Source: Epichloe hybrida
Taxonomy: Eukaryota; Ascomycota; Sordariomycetes; Hypocreales; Clavicipitaceae
Length of the DNA stretch: 64,000 bases
Assembly: GCA_019022495.1 (NCBI GenBank)
Contig: JAFEKR010000008.1
Location: forward strand, 1,488,001 to 1,552,000
Reading direction: 5' to 3'
A model generated the notes under the pieces. It was given only the letters and a program-made list of their open reading frames with translations, searched no databases and was not told the origin of the DNA. Of this stretch, positions 33,117 to 44,358 are shown piece after piece (position 1 is the stretch's first letter; each line of letters starts with the position of its first letter). The position numbers and the translations under genes were made by a program.

Positions 33117-35153
33117 TTTGGTTGGCTGGAAGATAGAAACACACAGCAAGGTGAAAAAAAGATATAAAAAAAAATGAAAGAGAGAAAGGAATAGGGAGCT
33201 CTCGGGAGAATCGTCCAAGGCTCTGGAGAAGGGTCTCGCAAACCAGGGCAACAAGGGGGGGAGGGGGGACTAGGAAATCTTATCGAGCAGAAGGATATCA
33301 CGAGTATTTAAGGTCAGGTTCGCTTACGGAAAAAGTGCGGACGCGGCCGGCCGAGACGCAGCAACCAAGCAGATCTCATGACTTCTCTGCATCTTTTCCA
33401 GAGCAAGAGTCGACGACACCAATTTTGGCAAGGTTCGGATGCTCAGGGGGGTGTGTGTGTGTGGTGGGTGGAGCCCGACTAGCTGAAGAGGGCATGGACC
33501 AAGTGCCGGACCTGGAACCCAAGATGGGCTGTCATTGAAGGTTCCGGGGACGGGATTGGCTGCTTGCGGCACCAACACGGGCCACGATGGATGCGCTACG
33601 ATGCGCTACGATGCGCTTGCTATATTCGGTACGGACGGAATACGGAATCCAATTTCCAAGCAATTGTGCGTGAGCGAGTTTGTGTGCGCGAGGCTCTGTT
33701 CTGCTCTACTACTTTCCTGCTTTGCCGTGAGGTGAGAGTGAGTGCGCAGCTTATTGCGCATTGCTCGAGATTCACTCGCATCCACCAATCACCACAGGTC
33801 AATAAAAGAAGTCTATTTCCGCGCGCAAGAGTCGCGGACCGAAACCCCCCCCCAGAAAAGAAACAAAAAAAAAAGCCCGGCGCGGCGGGAGAGCATTAAT
33901 GACACCACTTCAGCCCGCGAGGACTTACGGACTAGTTAAAAGTGTTCTGGACGGTGGAAGGAAGATATATATACGGTGCTGCCTTGCCGCGACCGGCGGG
34001 AGGGGGGGGGAGATGAGCGGCGCGGCGTGGGCTGCACGGCATAGCTGCGTCCGGGACCACCACCAAGTTGAATCTCGCACAAACCCCAATTGCGAGCCAT
34101 GACAGCATCGGATCTTGGCGGCGGTGGATCCTGGCGCGGAGACCAGGGCCTGAGGCCACTCAGCTGGCAATTGAATCAATCAAATCAAAATCAAATCCCC
34201 CGAGCCAGCCACCGGCCACCCAACCAGAAACCCAGCGACGCCATCCCCCAGACTTGTTGAGCCCCGCCGGCCTTTCGAATAGTCCGACCGGGGGGTGGGG
34301 AGGGGGTGGGGGTGGCGACATTTCCAAAGCCAAATTGAGTCAGATTCGACCGCACGGATCATCGGCTGGGTCATTTCCCCCTTCTCGTGCGCGCTCGTCA
34401 CGAAGAAACGAAGCTGGGGACCGGACCAACATCTCTCTCAAAGGAGACCGAGACCGAGAGAGGCTTGCATGGATGCCCGCTAGCTCCAATGGCTTCCCCC
34501 CTCCTTCCCACCCCTCGGCTGCCCGTGAAGAAGTAAAGTACGTAGTTGAAGAAGAAGAAATAAACACGTGATGAGGAGCCGAGAATGGGTGGGCCTATCT
34601 TTTGAGACGGCACAGGTTGCGCAAGTTGGCCGCGAAAACTTTGAATCTACAGAGCACTGCGGGGCCATGACGCCAAAACCCTATTTTTCTCAACAACAAA
34701 GAGATCAAGTTGCGCCGGGTCAATCCGTACATCTCGCGGGGGGGGTCCCATCCCTTGGCGAATTTTCTTGCATGGAGAAACGCAAAGTGGTTCGATAAGG
34801 GGAGGAAATGCACATGTACTAGGGCGCGGAGCACATTGGCGTGCCAAGAAAGTTCGAGAGTGGTTCTCGTCTTTACAAACTTGCTACGGCCGGCCTGCGA
34901 ATTGGCTCGTTGAGGCTCGATGGGAGAATCAATGGGGGTGGTGCATGCTTCATCTCGTCTTCCGCATTCCGTAATCGTGTACCAGCCTCATCGACAGCTT
35001 TCAGGAAGTTGCCCCATCTTTGCCATACTATAGCCCCGGCCTCACTTTTAGGTCCACGGGCCATGAGTCCATGACAGACACGAACAGCAACAGCAGCTTC
35101 AAGAATAAAAATGAGGGGCAAAGTGGCTTTGTTTTTATTTTTAAATTTCTTCA
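33117..35153. other. Intergenic region upstream of the DUF3712 gene
   Basis: About 2 kb with no recognisable gene. It is rich in homopolymer runs (C-run near 33846, G-runs near 34007 and 34292) and short direct repeats such as three copies of GCTACGATGC near 33595. It carries the promoter of the DUF3712 gene and the 3' side of the cytochrome b2-like gene. Confidence 0.5.
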
Positions 35154-37107
35154 TCATAATTTCGACCTTGTCCACAACCCCCGCTTGTCCAACCCCGGAT
35201 CTCCATTGTAAATGTCCCTCTCCACACGCCGACTGTTGATCTAAAGGGCAAGGTTAGCTTTTAGCCAAGAACAGAGGAACTTCAGGGATTCGCAGGATTT
35301 CGGGGTCGCGGTGCACGGTGCACGGTGCACGGTGCACGCAAGATCAAGATCAAGATCAAGATCAAGATCAAGATCAAGATCAAGATCAAGACTTAGACTT
35401 ACCAAATGGGGTCCGAGCTCCGAAATCGTCTCGACCCCCAGAAGACGCATGCAAGTGGCCGTCTCAGCCTCAAGGACTTGTGTTTCACCAATTCATTAGC
35501 ACCCCAAGTTTTCATCGCGAATGACTGCACTTGTGCCCCAGGGTTGTGCAGCATCAGAAGCATAGGGAAACGCCGAGGACCTGCCAGGCAGCTCGAAAGG
35601 GAAAGGAGAAGGGGGGAAACCCCCCCAAAAAAGAGAAAAGAAAAAGAGAAAAGAAAAAGAAAAGGAGTCAGGATGGGGAGCAGCTTACTTTCAAACATTC
35701 TCTCAACACCCGCCTGTCCTCCCGCACCGAGACCAAACAAGGGAGCTCGGCCGAGACCCACGCCCTTTGCCCCCAGACAAAGCGCCTTGACGACGTCGGT
35801 GCCTCTCCTGATGCCCCCGTCGACCCATACCTCGACCTTGCCGAGCACCTCGGGGCAGTACTTGCGGATCTCGAGCAGCGTGTGCACGGCCGGGGGCGCC
35901 GTGTCCATGGCCCTGCCGCCGTGGTTGGACAAGATGATGGCCTTTACCTGAGGGGCATGCTGCGCGGCGAGGTAGGCGTCCTCGTGCGTCTGCAGACCCT
36001 TGAGCACGATGGGCAGATCCGTGTGCTGTGCCAACCACGGCAGCGTCGTCTTCCACGTCAGATCGCAGGCTGTGCCGAAGAAGAGCTGCTGACCGACGCC
36101 GCCGCTGCCGCCGCCGCCGGGCTTGGACACGGCAGCCTGCGCTATGCCGGGGGATTTCTCAGAGCCAAAGCTCGATTTCTCGTCCAGCTCGCGCTTGCCC
36201 GGGACGGGGGCGTCCAGCGTCAGGACCACAAACTTGATGCGGTCCCTCATGCCGCCGATGCGCTTGAGCATGGCCTCGCTCTTGTCCCGCTGGTTCTGAA
36301 CATAGAGCTGCCACCCGAACGTTTGCGAGGCGGGGCTGTCCTTGACGATCTGCTCGGGCGTCATGGAGGCATTGTTGGAGATGATCTGCAGCGCGCCGAA
36401 CCGAGCGGCTGCCTTGGCGATGCCGCGCTCCCCGTCCGGATGGGCCAGTCTCGCCATGGCGGCGGGCGCGACGAAGAAGGGCACGCCGACTTTGTGGCCG
36501 AGCAGTGTCGTCGAGGTATCGCACCGCGTGCAGTCGGCGAAGACGCGGGGGCGGAGCAGCATGTCGCGGTAGACGGTGCTGTTGTGTGTTTTGGAGACGA
36601 GGTCGTCGCTGGCGGAGAAGTAGTACGCCCAGGCCTTCCTGGGCATCCGCTTAGTGGCCTCTTCCTCAATCTCATCCAGGTTGAGGAGCGACTCGAGCGG
36701 AGGGCGGTAGTCGTCGTCGTTGTCGTCGCCCGAGGATGCCGTCTCGGCGGCGGCGGCGGACTCTGGTTTGGGGAGTGTCTCGGGATCGACGTCGCCCAGC
36801 TTCGCTTCCGGGCCGAGGTTCTCCTCGAGCGTGCCCGGCGGGTGGACCGGGTCGTAGTCCTCTGTGGCATCTTTGCCGGCGAGCTTGAGGATGATCTTGG
36901 AGCCGCCGGGGTGCGAGGTCAGGAAGTCGGTGACATCGTAGACTTGGCCGTAGAGGATGACCCAGCAGCTCTCGGGGGTGTTGTGCTTTGCGACTGCGAC
37001 GCGATGAAGCAGTGAACAGTGAGCAGAAAGAAACACGGTCTCATCTCGAACACAAATCGCCCGACGACATGGCACTCACCTTCGGCCGCGTCAAACAGCT
37101 TGGCCAT
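35154..37107 (-). CDS. Cytochrome b2-type L-lactate / 2-hydroxyacid dehydrogenase (FMN, heme)
   Basis: Four exons: 37107-37080, 36993-35689, 35476-35403 and 35240-35154; 497 aa. An N-terminal cytochrome b5 domain has both heme ligands (HPGG at ~37-40 and His60 in DPVHPPG). The FMN-dependent TIM barrel follows with the flavocytochrome b2 active-site set: Tyr in WAYYFS, Tyr in WQLYVQNQR, Asp in LTLDAPVPG, and SNHGGR (~365-370) supplying the catalytic His and substrate Arg. The VDGGIRRG and LGRAPLFG phosphate-binding loops are intact. Yeast Cyb2 has a mitochondrial presequence; here the heme domain starts within about ten residues, so a cytosolic protein is more likely. The substrate may be lactate or another 2-hydroxyacid. 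The last intron (35241-35402) holds two tandem repeats. Divergent from JAC1. Confidence 0.9.
35310..35390 (+). repeat. Heptamer (GGTGCAC)4 and hexamer (AGATCA)8 repeats in a cytochrome b2-like intron
   Basis: Four GGTGCAC units at 35310-35337 are followed after three bases by eight AGATCA units and a partial unit at 35341-35390. Both lie inside the last intron of the cytochrome b2-like gene, close to its 5' splice site at 35402. Confidence 0.95.
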
Positions 37108-37616
37108 TGTTGTGTGTGCGTGTGTGTGTTCTGACCTTGGATCCGTGCGCTTTCAAAATATTAAAAAAAAAAAAAAAAAAAAAACCATTCGATCCGGGAG
37201 ACGAAAGAGGACATGCGCTGTATTTTGAAGAAAGCGAGGCTACGGGGGCAGACGAGGGACCGCCGTCTAAATCAACTTGAGACGTCAATTTCTGGTTCGT
37301 TCGAGATTTGGGGGGGGGGGGCGCGGCGAGGCTTGCCCAACGCGGTAATTTGGCGCGCCCGCCCGTGGAAATTGTCCAGCGCGGCTGCTGCTGGTGTTTG
37401 ACGCTGATTGCCGTTTCGTTTCTCCGAGTACCGGCCCTCCCCCCTCGAGTGACCTCATACCTTTGTCTTGTCCCGCTGCCAAATCATCATCATCCGCCTC
37501 AACCACTTTTATTTTTTATTTTTCCCTCCCTCCCTCCAACAAGACATTTGTAAATCACATCATCAACCCACCTCACCTCACCTCACCTCACCTCACCTCA
37601 CCTCACATCCGGGGCC
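37108..37616. other. Divergent promoter, cytochrome b2-like gene and JAC1
   Basis: A 509-bp spacer between outward-facing genes. It contains a long A-run near 37163-37184, a G-run near 37311-37321, and a CCTCA pentamer array ending about 11 bp before the JAC1 start. No gene was seen. Confidence 0.55.
37570..37606 (+). repeat. Pentamer tandem repeat (CCTCA)n in the JAC1 5' leader
   Basis: Seven or so adjacent CCTCA units just upstream of the JAC1 ATG at 37617. It is pyrimidine-rich and likely in the 5' UTR. Confidence 0.85.
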
Positions 37617-38342
37617 ATGCGCGTCCTCTCCGCCGCCACGCGGGCGCGACCCTGCCCACGATGTCGCATCCAGACACGGCCGATTCTTCTCACCACGATG
37701 CCATCCTCCCGTCACCTCCTCTCCGGCCAACGCGCCGCCGCCGCCGCCGAAGAAAAACAACAACAACAACAACAACAACAACCACGAGATGCCCCCATCT
37801 CGACCTCCCAAACCCTCTACTCCTTCTTCCCGTCCACGCTCCCCGACGGCCCCCCCCCGAAGGGCCCCTTCCCCATCGACACGCGCCGCCTCCGCACCGA
37901 GTTCCTCGGCCTCCAGTCCCGGCACCACCCGGACAAGCACCCCGCGCGGCTCAAGACCCAGGCCGAGGCCGCGTCCGCCTCCATCAACGAGGCCTACAAG
38001 ACGCTCGCGAACCCGCTCCTCCGCGCCCAGTACCTCCTCTCCCTGCGGGGCGTCGACGTGGCCGCCGACGAGACGCTCAAGGTCGAGGAGCCCGAGCTGC
38101 TCACCGTCGTGCTCGAGGCGCACGAGGCCATGGACGATGCTGCCTCGCCGGCGGACCTCGAGGGCTTGGCGGCCGAGAACGAGGAGAGGATCGCGGCGAG
38201 CGAGAGACTTCTCGGAGAGGCCTTTCGGGGGGAGAATGTGGACCTGGCCAAGAGGGAGGCTGTGCGGCTGAGGTACTGGGTGAATATTCGGGAGGCGCTC
38301 CGGGATTGGGAGCAAGCCAAGGGGGCTGTGTTGCAGCATTAG
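37617..38342 (+). CDS. JAC1: Mitochondrial J-protein co-chaperone Jac1 (HscB)
   Basis: A single exon of 241 aa. The first ~55 residues are rich in Arg, Ser and Ala with almost no acid, fitting a mitochondrial presequence, followed by poly-Gln encoded by a CAA microsatellite. The J domain has the family form LYSFFP...FPIDTRRLRTEFLGLQSRHHPDKHP with the HPD motif at 104-106, then INEAYKTLANPLLRAQYLL. The C-terminal HSCB domain (LLTVVLEAHEAMDDA..., LRYWVNIREALRDWE) binds the iron-sulfur scaffold Isu1. Jac1 passes Isu1-bound clusters to the Hsp70 Ssq1 in mitochondrial Fe-S protein assembly. Both domains are complete. Confidence 0.95.
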   Translation: MRVLSAATRARPCPRCRIQTRPILLTTMPSSRHLLSGQRAAAAAEEKQQQQQQQQPRDAPISTSQTLYSFFPSTLPDGPPPKGPFPIDTRRLRTEFLGLQSRHHPDKHPARLKTQAEAASASINEAYKTLANPLLRAQYLLSLRGVDVAADETLKVEEPELLTVVLEAHEAMDDAASPADLEGLAAENEERIAASERLLGEAFRGENVDLAKREAVRLRYWVNIREALRDWEQAKGAVLQH

Positions 38343-38832
38343 TCTGCGTTGGAACTGGGGGGTATTGTACTGGAAACTGTAGGGACAGAGCTGTGGAAAA
38401 GGGGCAAAAAAAAAAAAAAAAAGAACCGGGCGTGGTGGTGTACGATACGGAAACAAGATCTGAATTTATTCCAAGGCGGCGTGATGCATAAAACAAGGCG
38501 AACATTGATGGACTACATTTAGCAATTATCTCATGTCATCTTGCTCTTCTCTTCTACAGCAGGTACATCTACGTGTCCCTAGATGATGAAGCATCCGGAC
38601 CTTGGCCGTGCCAGCTGCTGACAGAGTGAAAAGGGTCAAATAATTGCAAGTATTCGCTCAACGCCGTCAATTGTGTGAGTGTAATCCAACTCCCCCAAGG
38701 TCGTTTCCTCGAGACATTCGTGAAATTTCTTTTACATCGTCTTGTACATGAAGAGACTCCACAGACCCTGTGCATGGTCGAATCCAACGCGATGAGCCGA
38801 AAGGAGAATTAATCAAGGCTGCCATATTTCTC
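38343..38832. other. Convergent 3' region between JAC1 and PalF
   Basis: No gene was seen. It includes an A-run near 38406-38421; both flanking genes end towards it. Confidence 0.5.
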
Positions 38833-41466
38833 TCATCTCTGATATGCGGGCAGCTGTTCTGCGCCGCCCGCTCTGGATGCACCCGCACCTGCGCCGTACC
38901 CCGGATAGTTGTCAGCCTCCTCCTCGTCGAGATTAGGTGCTGTTGGTTCGTCTGGAGGAGCTGAGGCTGACGCATAAGCGGCTAGTCGTCGTCGTCGTCG
39001 CTGCTGCTGCTGCTGCTGTTGCTGCATATCTTCTGGGAAATCTGGCGGAGCGCTGGCTTCCTCCAGCAGTCTTCGACGCTCGAGCTCTTGTTTGTCTTCT
39101 GCCGGGCGGCCGGCATCCACCACATCTTCTGGTGGTGCTGATGGCCCGGCTTCGGCCTCGTCCAACAAAGGAACCATTGGCCCGCTCCGCGGTATCCTGG
39201 GAGCATCCTCAGCGTCGTCCATGTCGTTCTCGTCTACTTGAGTTGACGGTCCCGCTGGAGGCTGGCTGGGAAGCAGCCTCGTCTCGGCATGCCGTATTCT
39301 TTCCTTCTCTGTCATATTGGCCTCATTGGGTACTTCAGGCGATGGTACGTAGGAGGGGGCGGCGTGGGGACGAGGATTGCCATTTGTTTGTGAGAAATTT
39401 CTTGATATTCCTGTCGATGCCCAGGGGAGTTGTGGAGCATCAGCTGGATGCGGAGGAGGTGTAGTATAGTCGAGATCGCTGCTAGACGGTGAGAGATGAT
39501 GATAGGTCGGGTCTCTGTTGCGAGGTGGTGTGGTATCAAGCCGTATGATGTCCTCCTCCTGCTCATCCTCGGGAATTCGAATCGTTCGTTGCCTAGCGGC
39601 AATAGGTTTTGTAGATTGGCGCAACTTTGCGCTGTCGATGGTGCCGACCACAGTTTCCACAGACACTGATATGACGCCTTTTTGCCGTCTGACTTGGGAA
39701 GTATCGGCGATGTTTGATCCTCTTTGGGAACCAAAGAGGTTTTGATTTTGCTCGGCATTATTACTACCAGGCGTGCTGATTCTGGACATGGAAGATGCGC
39801 CGCTCAGCTGCGTCGTTAGTCTGCCTCCAAGGTCAACGATGACTTCGGCTTGGTACTTGAAGCTGATCATATCGCCAGGCACGCCTTTGATTGTGGGAAA
39901 GGCATCGTCGGGGACCCTCACCGATACTGTAACAGAAGCCTGCAGCGTTGCTGGATCGATGATGAGCGGCGCTGCATTCTGGTCCAAGTCCTTGCGGAAA
40001 ACACTGGTGGAGCTTGAGGAGGACAACGAGAGACCCCCTATGCCTGTCCGAGATCTTGGATACGGGTCCTCTTTGGTCAGCCTCCTTGCCGATCGAGGCC
40101 CTTGGTATGGTATTGCTGCTGGTGGGTTCGTGTCAATTTTGGATTGTCGAAAGAGGGTCACGATGACGCCAGTCATGCTCTTGACCCTCTTGATGTGTTG
40201 TACCGTCACCCGCACGGATACTGCTTCTCCTGGGAGACAACCGCCCTTGAGAAGTTCAATGGTTGCTGTGATGGTCTTATCATCCACGACTTGTTGCTTA
40301 GCCGCAGACGTTAGGGTCGAACTGACATGCGACAACTGTGTAAACTCGGCCCTGCTGGTCGTGCTCACGCTACGGCCACTCTCTCCGCTGATTTCGCTCT
40401 GCATGTCGCTCGGGGGAACAGGACATACACGGGCCTCACTTTGTGCATTATTGCTCGTCTCACCCCTATTTAGGGCCGAGTCTTCGGTGATGACGGAAGA
40501 CTCAGCTTCAGACGTCAAGTCATTGATCTCTTGCGCGACAGGGCCAGATGCCTTTTCGTTTAGTGTCGACTTTTTTCTTCGCGCGCGTTTTGATATTGGT
40601 TCCAAAAAGATGGTCCTCGGCCGAGGTGGCGAGAGTAGTCCAACGTCTATCTGTTGAACAAGGGTCACCTTCCTTTCACAGGTCGACGTCGGCGCCATAG
40701 ATGTAGGCTTGGTCAACGTGGCTGTAATCGTGTACGAGATGGTTCCGCGCTCAAACTGTGTCCTCTGGAGTTAGCATTCGCCGTACCGCCATATAACCAA
40801 TGGTCGCATGTCAATGTGTCAGTTCAAGAAAAGGAAACCCACATCAATGCTGCTGGGCAGCCATTTGTCCGGGAATATCAGATCGAACCCAAACTCATAC
40901 TTGCCAGGTTCCATTCTTCCCTCACCGCTCAACACTTGCTCGTCTTGGAACAGACTTGTCAATCCATTTCCTTGATGCTGTGGCCGGCGAGAGCTTCCCG
41001 GCCGAGGTAATGTTGTGACGCTCTGCGCCTTGGCGACTGACGTGGGATCTTTGAGGACGCGAACGTAGCCATGCAAAGCGACGACAAGGTGGGTTATGCG
41101 GTGCGGTTTGACGACGGCGAGAACGACGGCGCCACGAACCGAGTCTCCAGCGGAATATTTCTTGTGTGGTTCGTCGCAACGTATATGAAAGTCGGCGATG
41201 TGTCGGTTTCTGCTTCGCAATGGCAGTTGGAGCTGCAAGGGCAATCTCAGTCGCGACAACAGGCTCGGCCGCGTGGCAATAGCCAGCGACGACTTCGCAG
41301 GTGCGGCGACAGCAGCAGACTCAGCGGCGTCGTCGGAAATTGGGGTGACGCCCGGACTGACAGCTGTCGTCCCTCCCGCGGCCGAAGTGCGCAGCGACGG
41401 AGAGGGCGACGACGACCTCGACAGTTGGCCACTGGCTGCGTCGTGGACGGTGGGATCTGGCGGCAT
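38833..41466 (-). CDS. palF: pH-response arrestin-related protein PalF/Rim8
   Basis: Exon 1 is 41466-40843 and exon 2 is 40755-38833; the 87-bp GTGGGT...ACACAG intron is in phase 0; 848 aa. The segment SLLSRLRLPLQLQLPLRSRNRHIADFHIRCDEPHKKYSAGDSVRG opens the arrestin-N domain in the form specific to PalF/Rim8. Arrestin-C follows (TATIELLKGGCLPGEAVSVRVTV..., with PDDAFPTIKGVPGDMISFKYQAEV). The tail is long, Pro/Ser-rich and has a poly-Gln/Arg run near residue 800. PalF binds the plasma-membrane pH sensor PalH, is ubiquitinated at alkaline pH and recruits ESCRT so that PacC is processed. The rest of the Pal pathway is not in this window. Confidence 0.93.
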
Positions 41467-42693
41467 GAGACGGGCACTCTGAGGGCTGCGGGCTGCGGGC
41501 TGCGGGCCAGGCGCAAAGGCAAGGCTCGCAGTCGCAGGCACAGCACTTGAGTTGAGGCGAGTGGATTTCCCTCGATGGGCTTGTCGTCGTGGCCGTCAAG
41601 AGACGGCACGCGGAGGCGCCTGGTGGTCGTCAAGAGTCGCAGTCGCGGTTGTTGAAGATGGAAATCGAATCATGGAAGGAAGTGGGTGGGGGCGTGATTG
41701 CCTGATTACCTGATTGCTTGATTACGGATTACACGGCTTGTTGATTACACGGAGGGCGTCCAGACAGCCACTACGAATGTTATCCTGATGTTACCAAGGA
41801 AGTGCTTTGGACCGATTGGAGTCTACAGGCTTTGCTTTCGTACCGCGAAGTCTGAAGTCTGTCTCATACATCAGAATCCCATTCCATCTCGTGCCATCAA
41901 GCCCATCGCTTTGTTGTGACTGATGTATGTGGCTTGGACGACTGGGAACGGGGAATTTATGGTTGGGCCGTCGAATTGACGCCAAGACCTGACGATCCAT
42001 CGATATATTCTGCAACGCAGATGCCAAGGAAAGCTTGGTTTGCTTTTTTGCTTTCTAACTAGTCCGTCAGCCAACCTCTTTTCAAATGTGCAACAGTTTC
42101 TCGACAGATCCGACACGGTCCCGAGTTGGAACATGATTCTTTTCGCAATCGCTTCATACTTGTACCAAATGTGACCGACTCACTCATCAGTCGACTGGAC
42201 GGAATCCACACCGGCAAGTGCAAACCGCAAGTGCAAACCGGCAAGTGCAAACCGGCAAGTGCAACCCACCAAGTTGGGCACCTTCCCTATTACAGTGATA
42301 TGATTCACATGAAGTACAACCAATTTCAACTGAAGGCCTTTCCAGTCACAAATACATGCAGTCTTTGTGTGCCCATGTACCTCGGGGCAGCTTGAGCCCG
42401 ATATCAATTTCACTCGCCAATTTTTTTTGGATTGAAGGCACCTTCTCAGTTGCTTACCAAGCCAAAGCGTTCTCGCGCCAACATGGATCCCAAGCAGACG
42501 TGAGCTGCTTTGTTTTCAGTGGGTCGTCAAACTTCTCGCCCTCGACGGCCATTGTACATACAATACAAACATCATCGCCTTTCCCAAGAGGGTGAAAAGT
42601 CATCTCTGGTCCCAGTCCTGAGCTCAACTTTAAGCTAGCCGCACCTCTCTCAGGAACAAATCGTCCGGCCTTTGCTGTGCCAAATTCCTCATC
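41467..42693. other. Divergent promoter region, PalF and Mss116-like helicase
   Basis: About 1.2 kb with no recognisable gene. It contains imperfect GATTAC-type direct repeats around 41700-41750 and a ~14-bp tandem repeat at 42211-42265. Confidence 0.5.
42211..42265 (+). repeat. Tandem repeat, 13-14 bp unit CCGGCAAGTGCAAA
   Basis: Four near-identical units; the second lacks one G and the last differs at its final base. It is intergenic. Confidence 0.85.
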
Positions 42694-44358
42694 ATGAGCG
42701 ACAAACCAAGAGGCCAGCGAAATGGCTTTCGACGGCGCCGTGGGCCAAGGCCCGGCCCCAGAGGCAAACCTCAATTTACACCTGCTGAAGACTCGTCTCC
42801 TGCAATGGATGTAGACGACGCGCCGTCGGCAAACGATTCAAAGCCTGCTCTCACCGAAGATGTTCCTCTCGATACGCCGCGATTCGCCGATCTCGGTGGC
42901 CAGAATCTCCTCCATCCCTCGCTCATCCAAGCCATTACTGATGACCTGAAATTCGACCACATGATGCCAGTTCAGGCTGCCACCCTCTGGGAGCTCCTTC
43001 CACCAAACAGAAAAGATTGTCTGGTTCAGGCCAGGACTGGAACGGGAAAAACAGTTGCTTTCCTTCTTCCAGCTCTCCAGACAATGATTACGCAAAAGCA
43101 ACAAGCCAGTTCAACCATCTCACTACTCGTCATTTCTCCCACACGAGAGCTAGCGCTACAGATTGCACAGGAGGCTACCAGTCTACTTCAAAGACTGCCC
43201 GCCTATCGCGTCCACACTGCCATTGGAGGAACCAACAAGGATAAAGAGGAGAAGCAAATATTGTCTGGCTGTGATGTACTAATTGCCACCCCTGGACGAC
43301 TGATCGACCACATGTCCAATGAAGATGTCATATATGCCCTCAGAAGGCTGGACACTCTTGTCCTTGATGAAGCAGACCGGCTCCTTGATATGGGTTTCAT
43401 GCCTTCCCTCCGAGAGATTGTCGGCAAGCTACCCAACAGGAAGGAGGTCAACAGACAGGGCATGTTGTTTTCTGCCACAATCGCACAACACGTCAACCAA
43501 GTGGCTGGTCTAGTTTTATCACCAGGTTACGAGTTCATCTCCACCATTCCCGAAGGAGAAGCCAACACGCACGAACGCGTACCACAACTCCTCATCAAGG
43601 TGCCCACGTTCTCGTCCGTTGCGGCAGGCATGGTTGGTGCAATCAGAGAAGAGGCCGCCAAGCAAACAAACTTCAAAGCCATTGTCTTTGCTCCGACGGC
43701 AGCGGCGGCAGGGCTTTACGGCCATGTTCTGTCCATGATTCCTGGACTGCCCCCTGTGTCTACACTTCACAGCCGAATGACCCAGAACAAGCGCACGAAA
43801 ATTACCAACGAGTTTCGCGACGCGTCCTCTGCGGTTCTCACTGCTACTGATGTCATCGCCCGAGGAATGGACTTCCCTGGTGTCACGACTGTCTTTCAGA
43901 TCGGTATTCCCTCGGAGAAACAAAGCTACATCCATCGTCTTGGTCGCACGGCCCGTGCTGATGCGCAAGGAAAAGGCGTTTTCCTCATCTGTGAAGCTGA
44001 GTCATTCTTCCCTCAGTGGACTCTCAAGCAGATCAAGTTCATCCCGCAAGAAGCCGATTTATCCTCCGCCGAGGAGGTCGACCATATCTTGGATACAATC
44101 GACGAAGAAGAAAAGGCGCAAATATACAAGGCATGGCTGGGATACTACAATAACCATCTAAAAGGTCTCAAGTGGGACAAGGAAGAGCTCGTCAAGCAAG
44201 CAAACATTTACGCTCGCAACGGGCTCGGCACTCCTGAGACACCACCGATTCAGAAAAGCACCGCCGGGAAAATGGGCTTGCGTGGGGTCCGGGGTCTGAA
44301 CGTCGTGCCTGACAAGCCCAAGTCCTCTAGAGGACCTCGAGGTCGCGGCCGAGACTAG
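42694..44358 (+). CDS. MSS116: DEAD-box ATP-dependent RNA helicase, Mss116-like
   Basis: A single exon of 554 aa. All core motifs are present: a Q-like region (MMPVQAATLWELLP), ARTGTGKT (113-120), PTRELALQI, TPGR, LDEADRLLDMGF, SAT, ATDVIARGMDFPGV and YIHRLGRTARA. The [20 protein letters not shown] context and the C-terminal extension (WLGYYNNHLKGLKW..., RGVRGLNVVPDK) resemble Mss116/CYT-19-type helicases, which chaperone group I and II intron RNAs in mitochondria. The N-terminus is Arg-rich with few acids, so it could act as a weak presequence, but a classic cleavable presequence is not obvious. A missed upstream exon is possible. The tail is RGG-like. Helicase identity is secure; the exact subfamily less so. 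Confidence 0.82.
   Translation: MSDKPRGQRNGFRRRRGPRPGPRGKPQFTPAEDSSPAMDVDDAPSANDSKPALTEDVPLDTPRFADLGGQNLLHPSLIQAITDDLKFDHMMPVQAATLWELLPPNRKDCLVQARTGTGKTVAFLLPALQTMITQKQQASSTISLLVISPTRELALQIAQEATSLLQRLPAYRVHTAIGGTNKDKEEKQILSGCDVLIATPGRLIDHMSNEDVIYALRRLDTLVLDEADRLLDMGFMPSLREIVGKLPNRKEVNRQGMLFSATIAQHVNQVAGLVLSPGYEFISTIPEGEANTHERVPQLLIKVPTFSSVAAGMVGAIREEAAKQTNFKAIVFAPTAAAAGLYGHVLSMIPGLPPVSTLHSRMTQNKRTKITNEFRDASSAVLTATDVIARGMDFPGVTTVFQIGIPSEKQSYIHRLGRTARADAQGKGVFLICEAESFFPQWTLKQIKFIPQEADLSSAEEVDHILDTIDEEEKAQIYKAWLGYYNNHLKGLKWDKEELVKQANIYARNGLGTPETPPIQKSTAGKMGLRGVRGLNVVPDKPKSSRGPRGRGRD

Noticed and set aside
35531..37015. 494-codon plus-strand open frame opposite the cytochrome b2-like gene
   Set aside because: It is the antisense shadow of a real coding exon with GC-rich third positions; its protein is low-complexity and matches nothing.
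37394..38491. 365-codon plus-strand frame overlapping JAC1
   Set aside because: Shadow frame: Pro/Arg/His-rich composition from a GC-biased JAC1 exon read out of frame.
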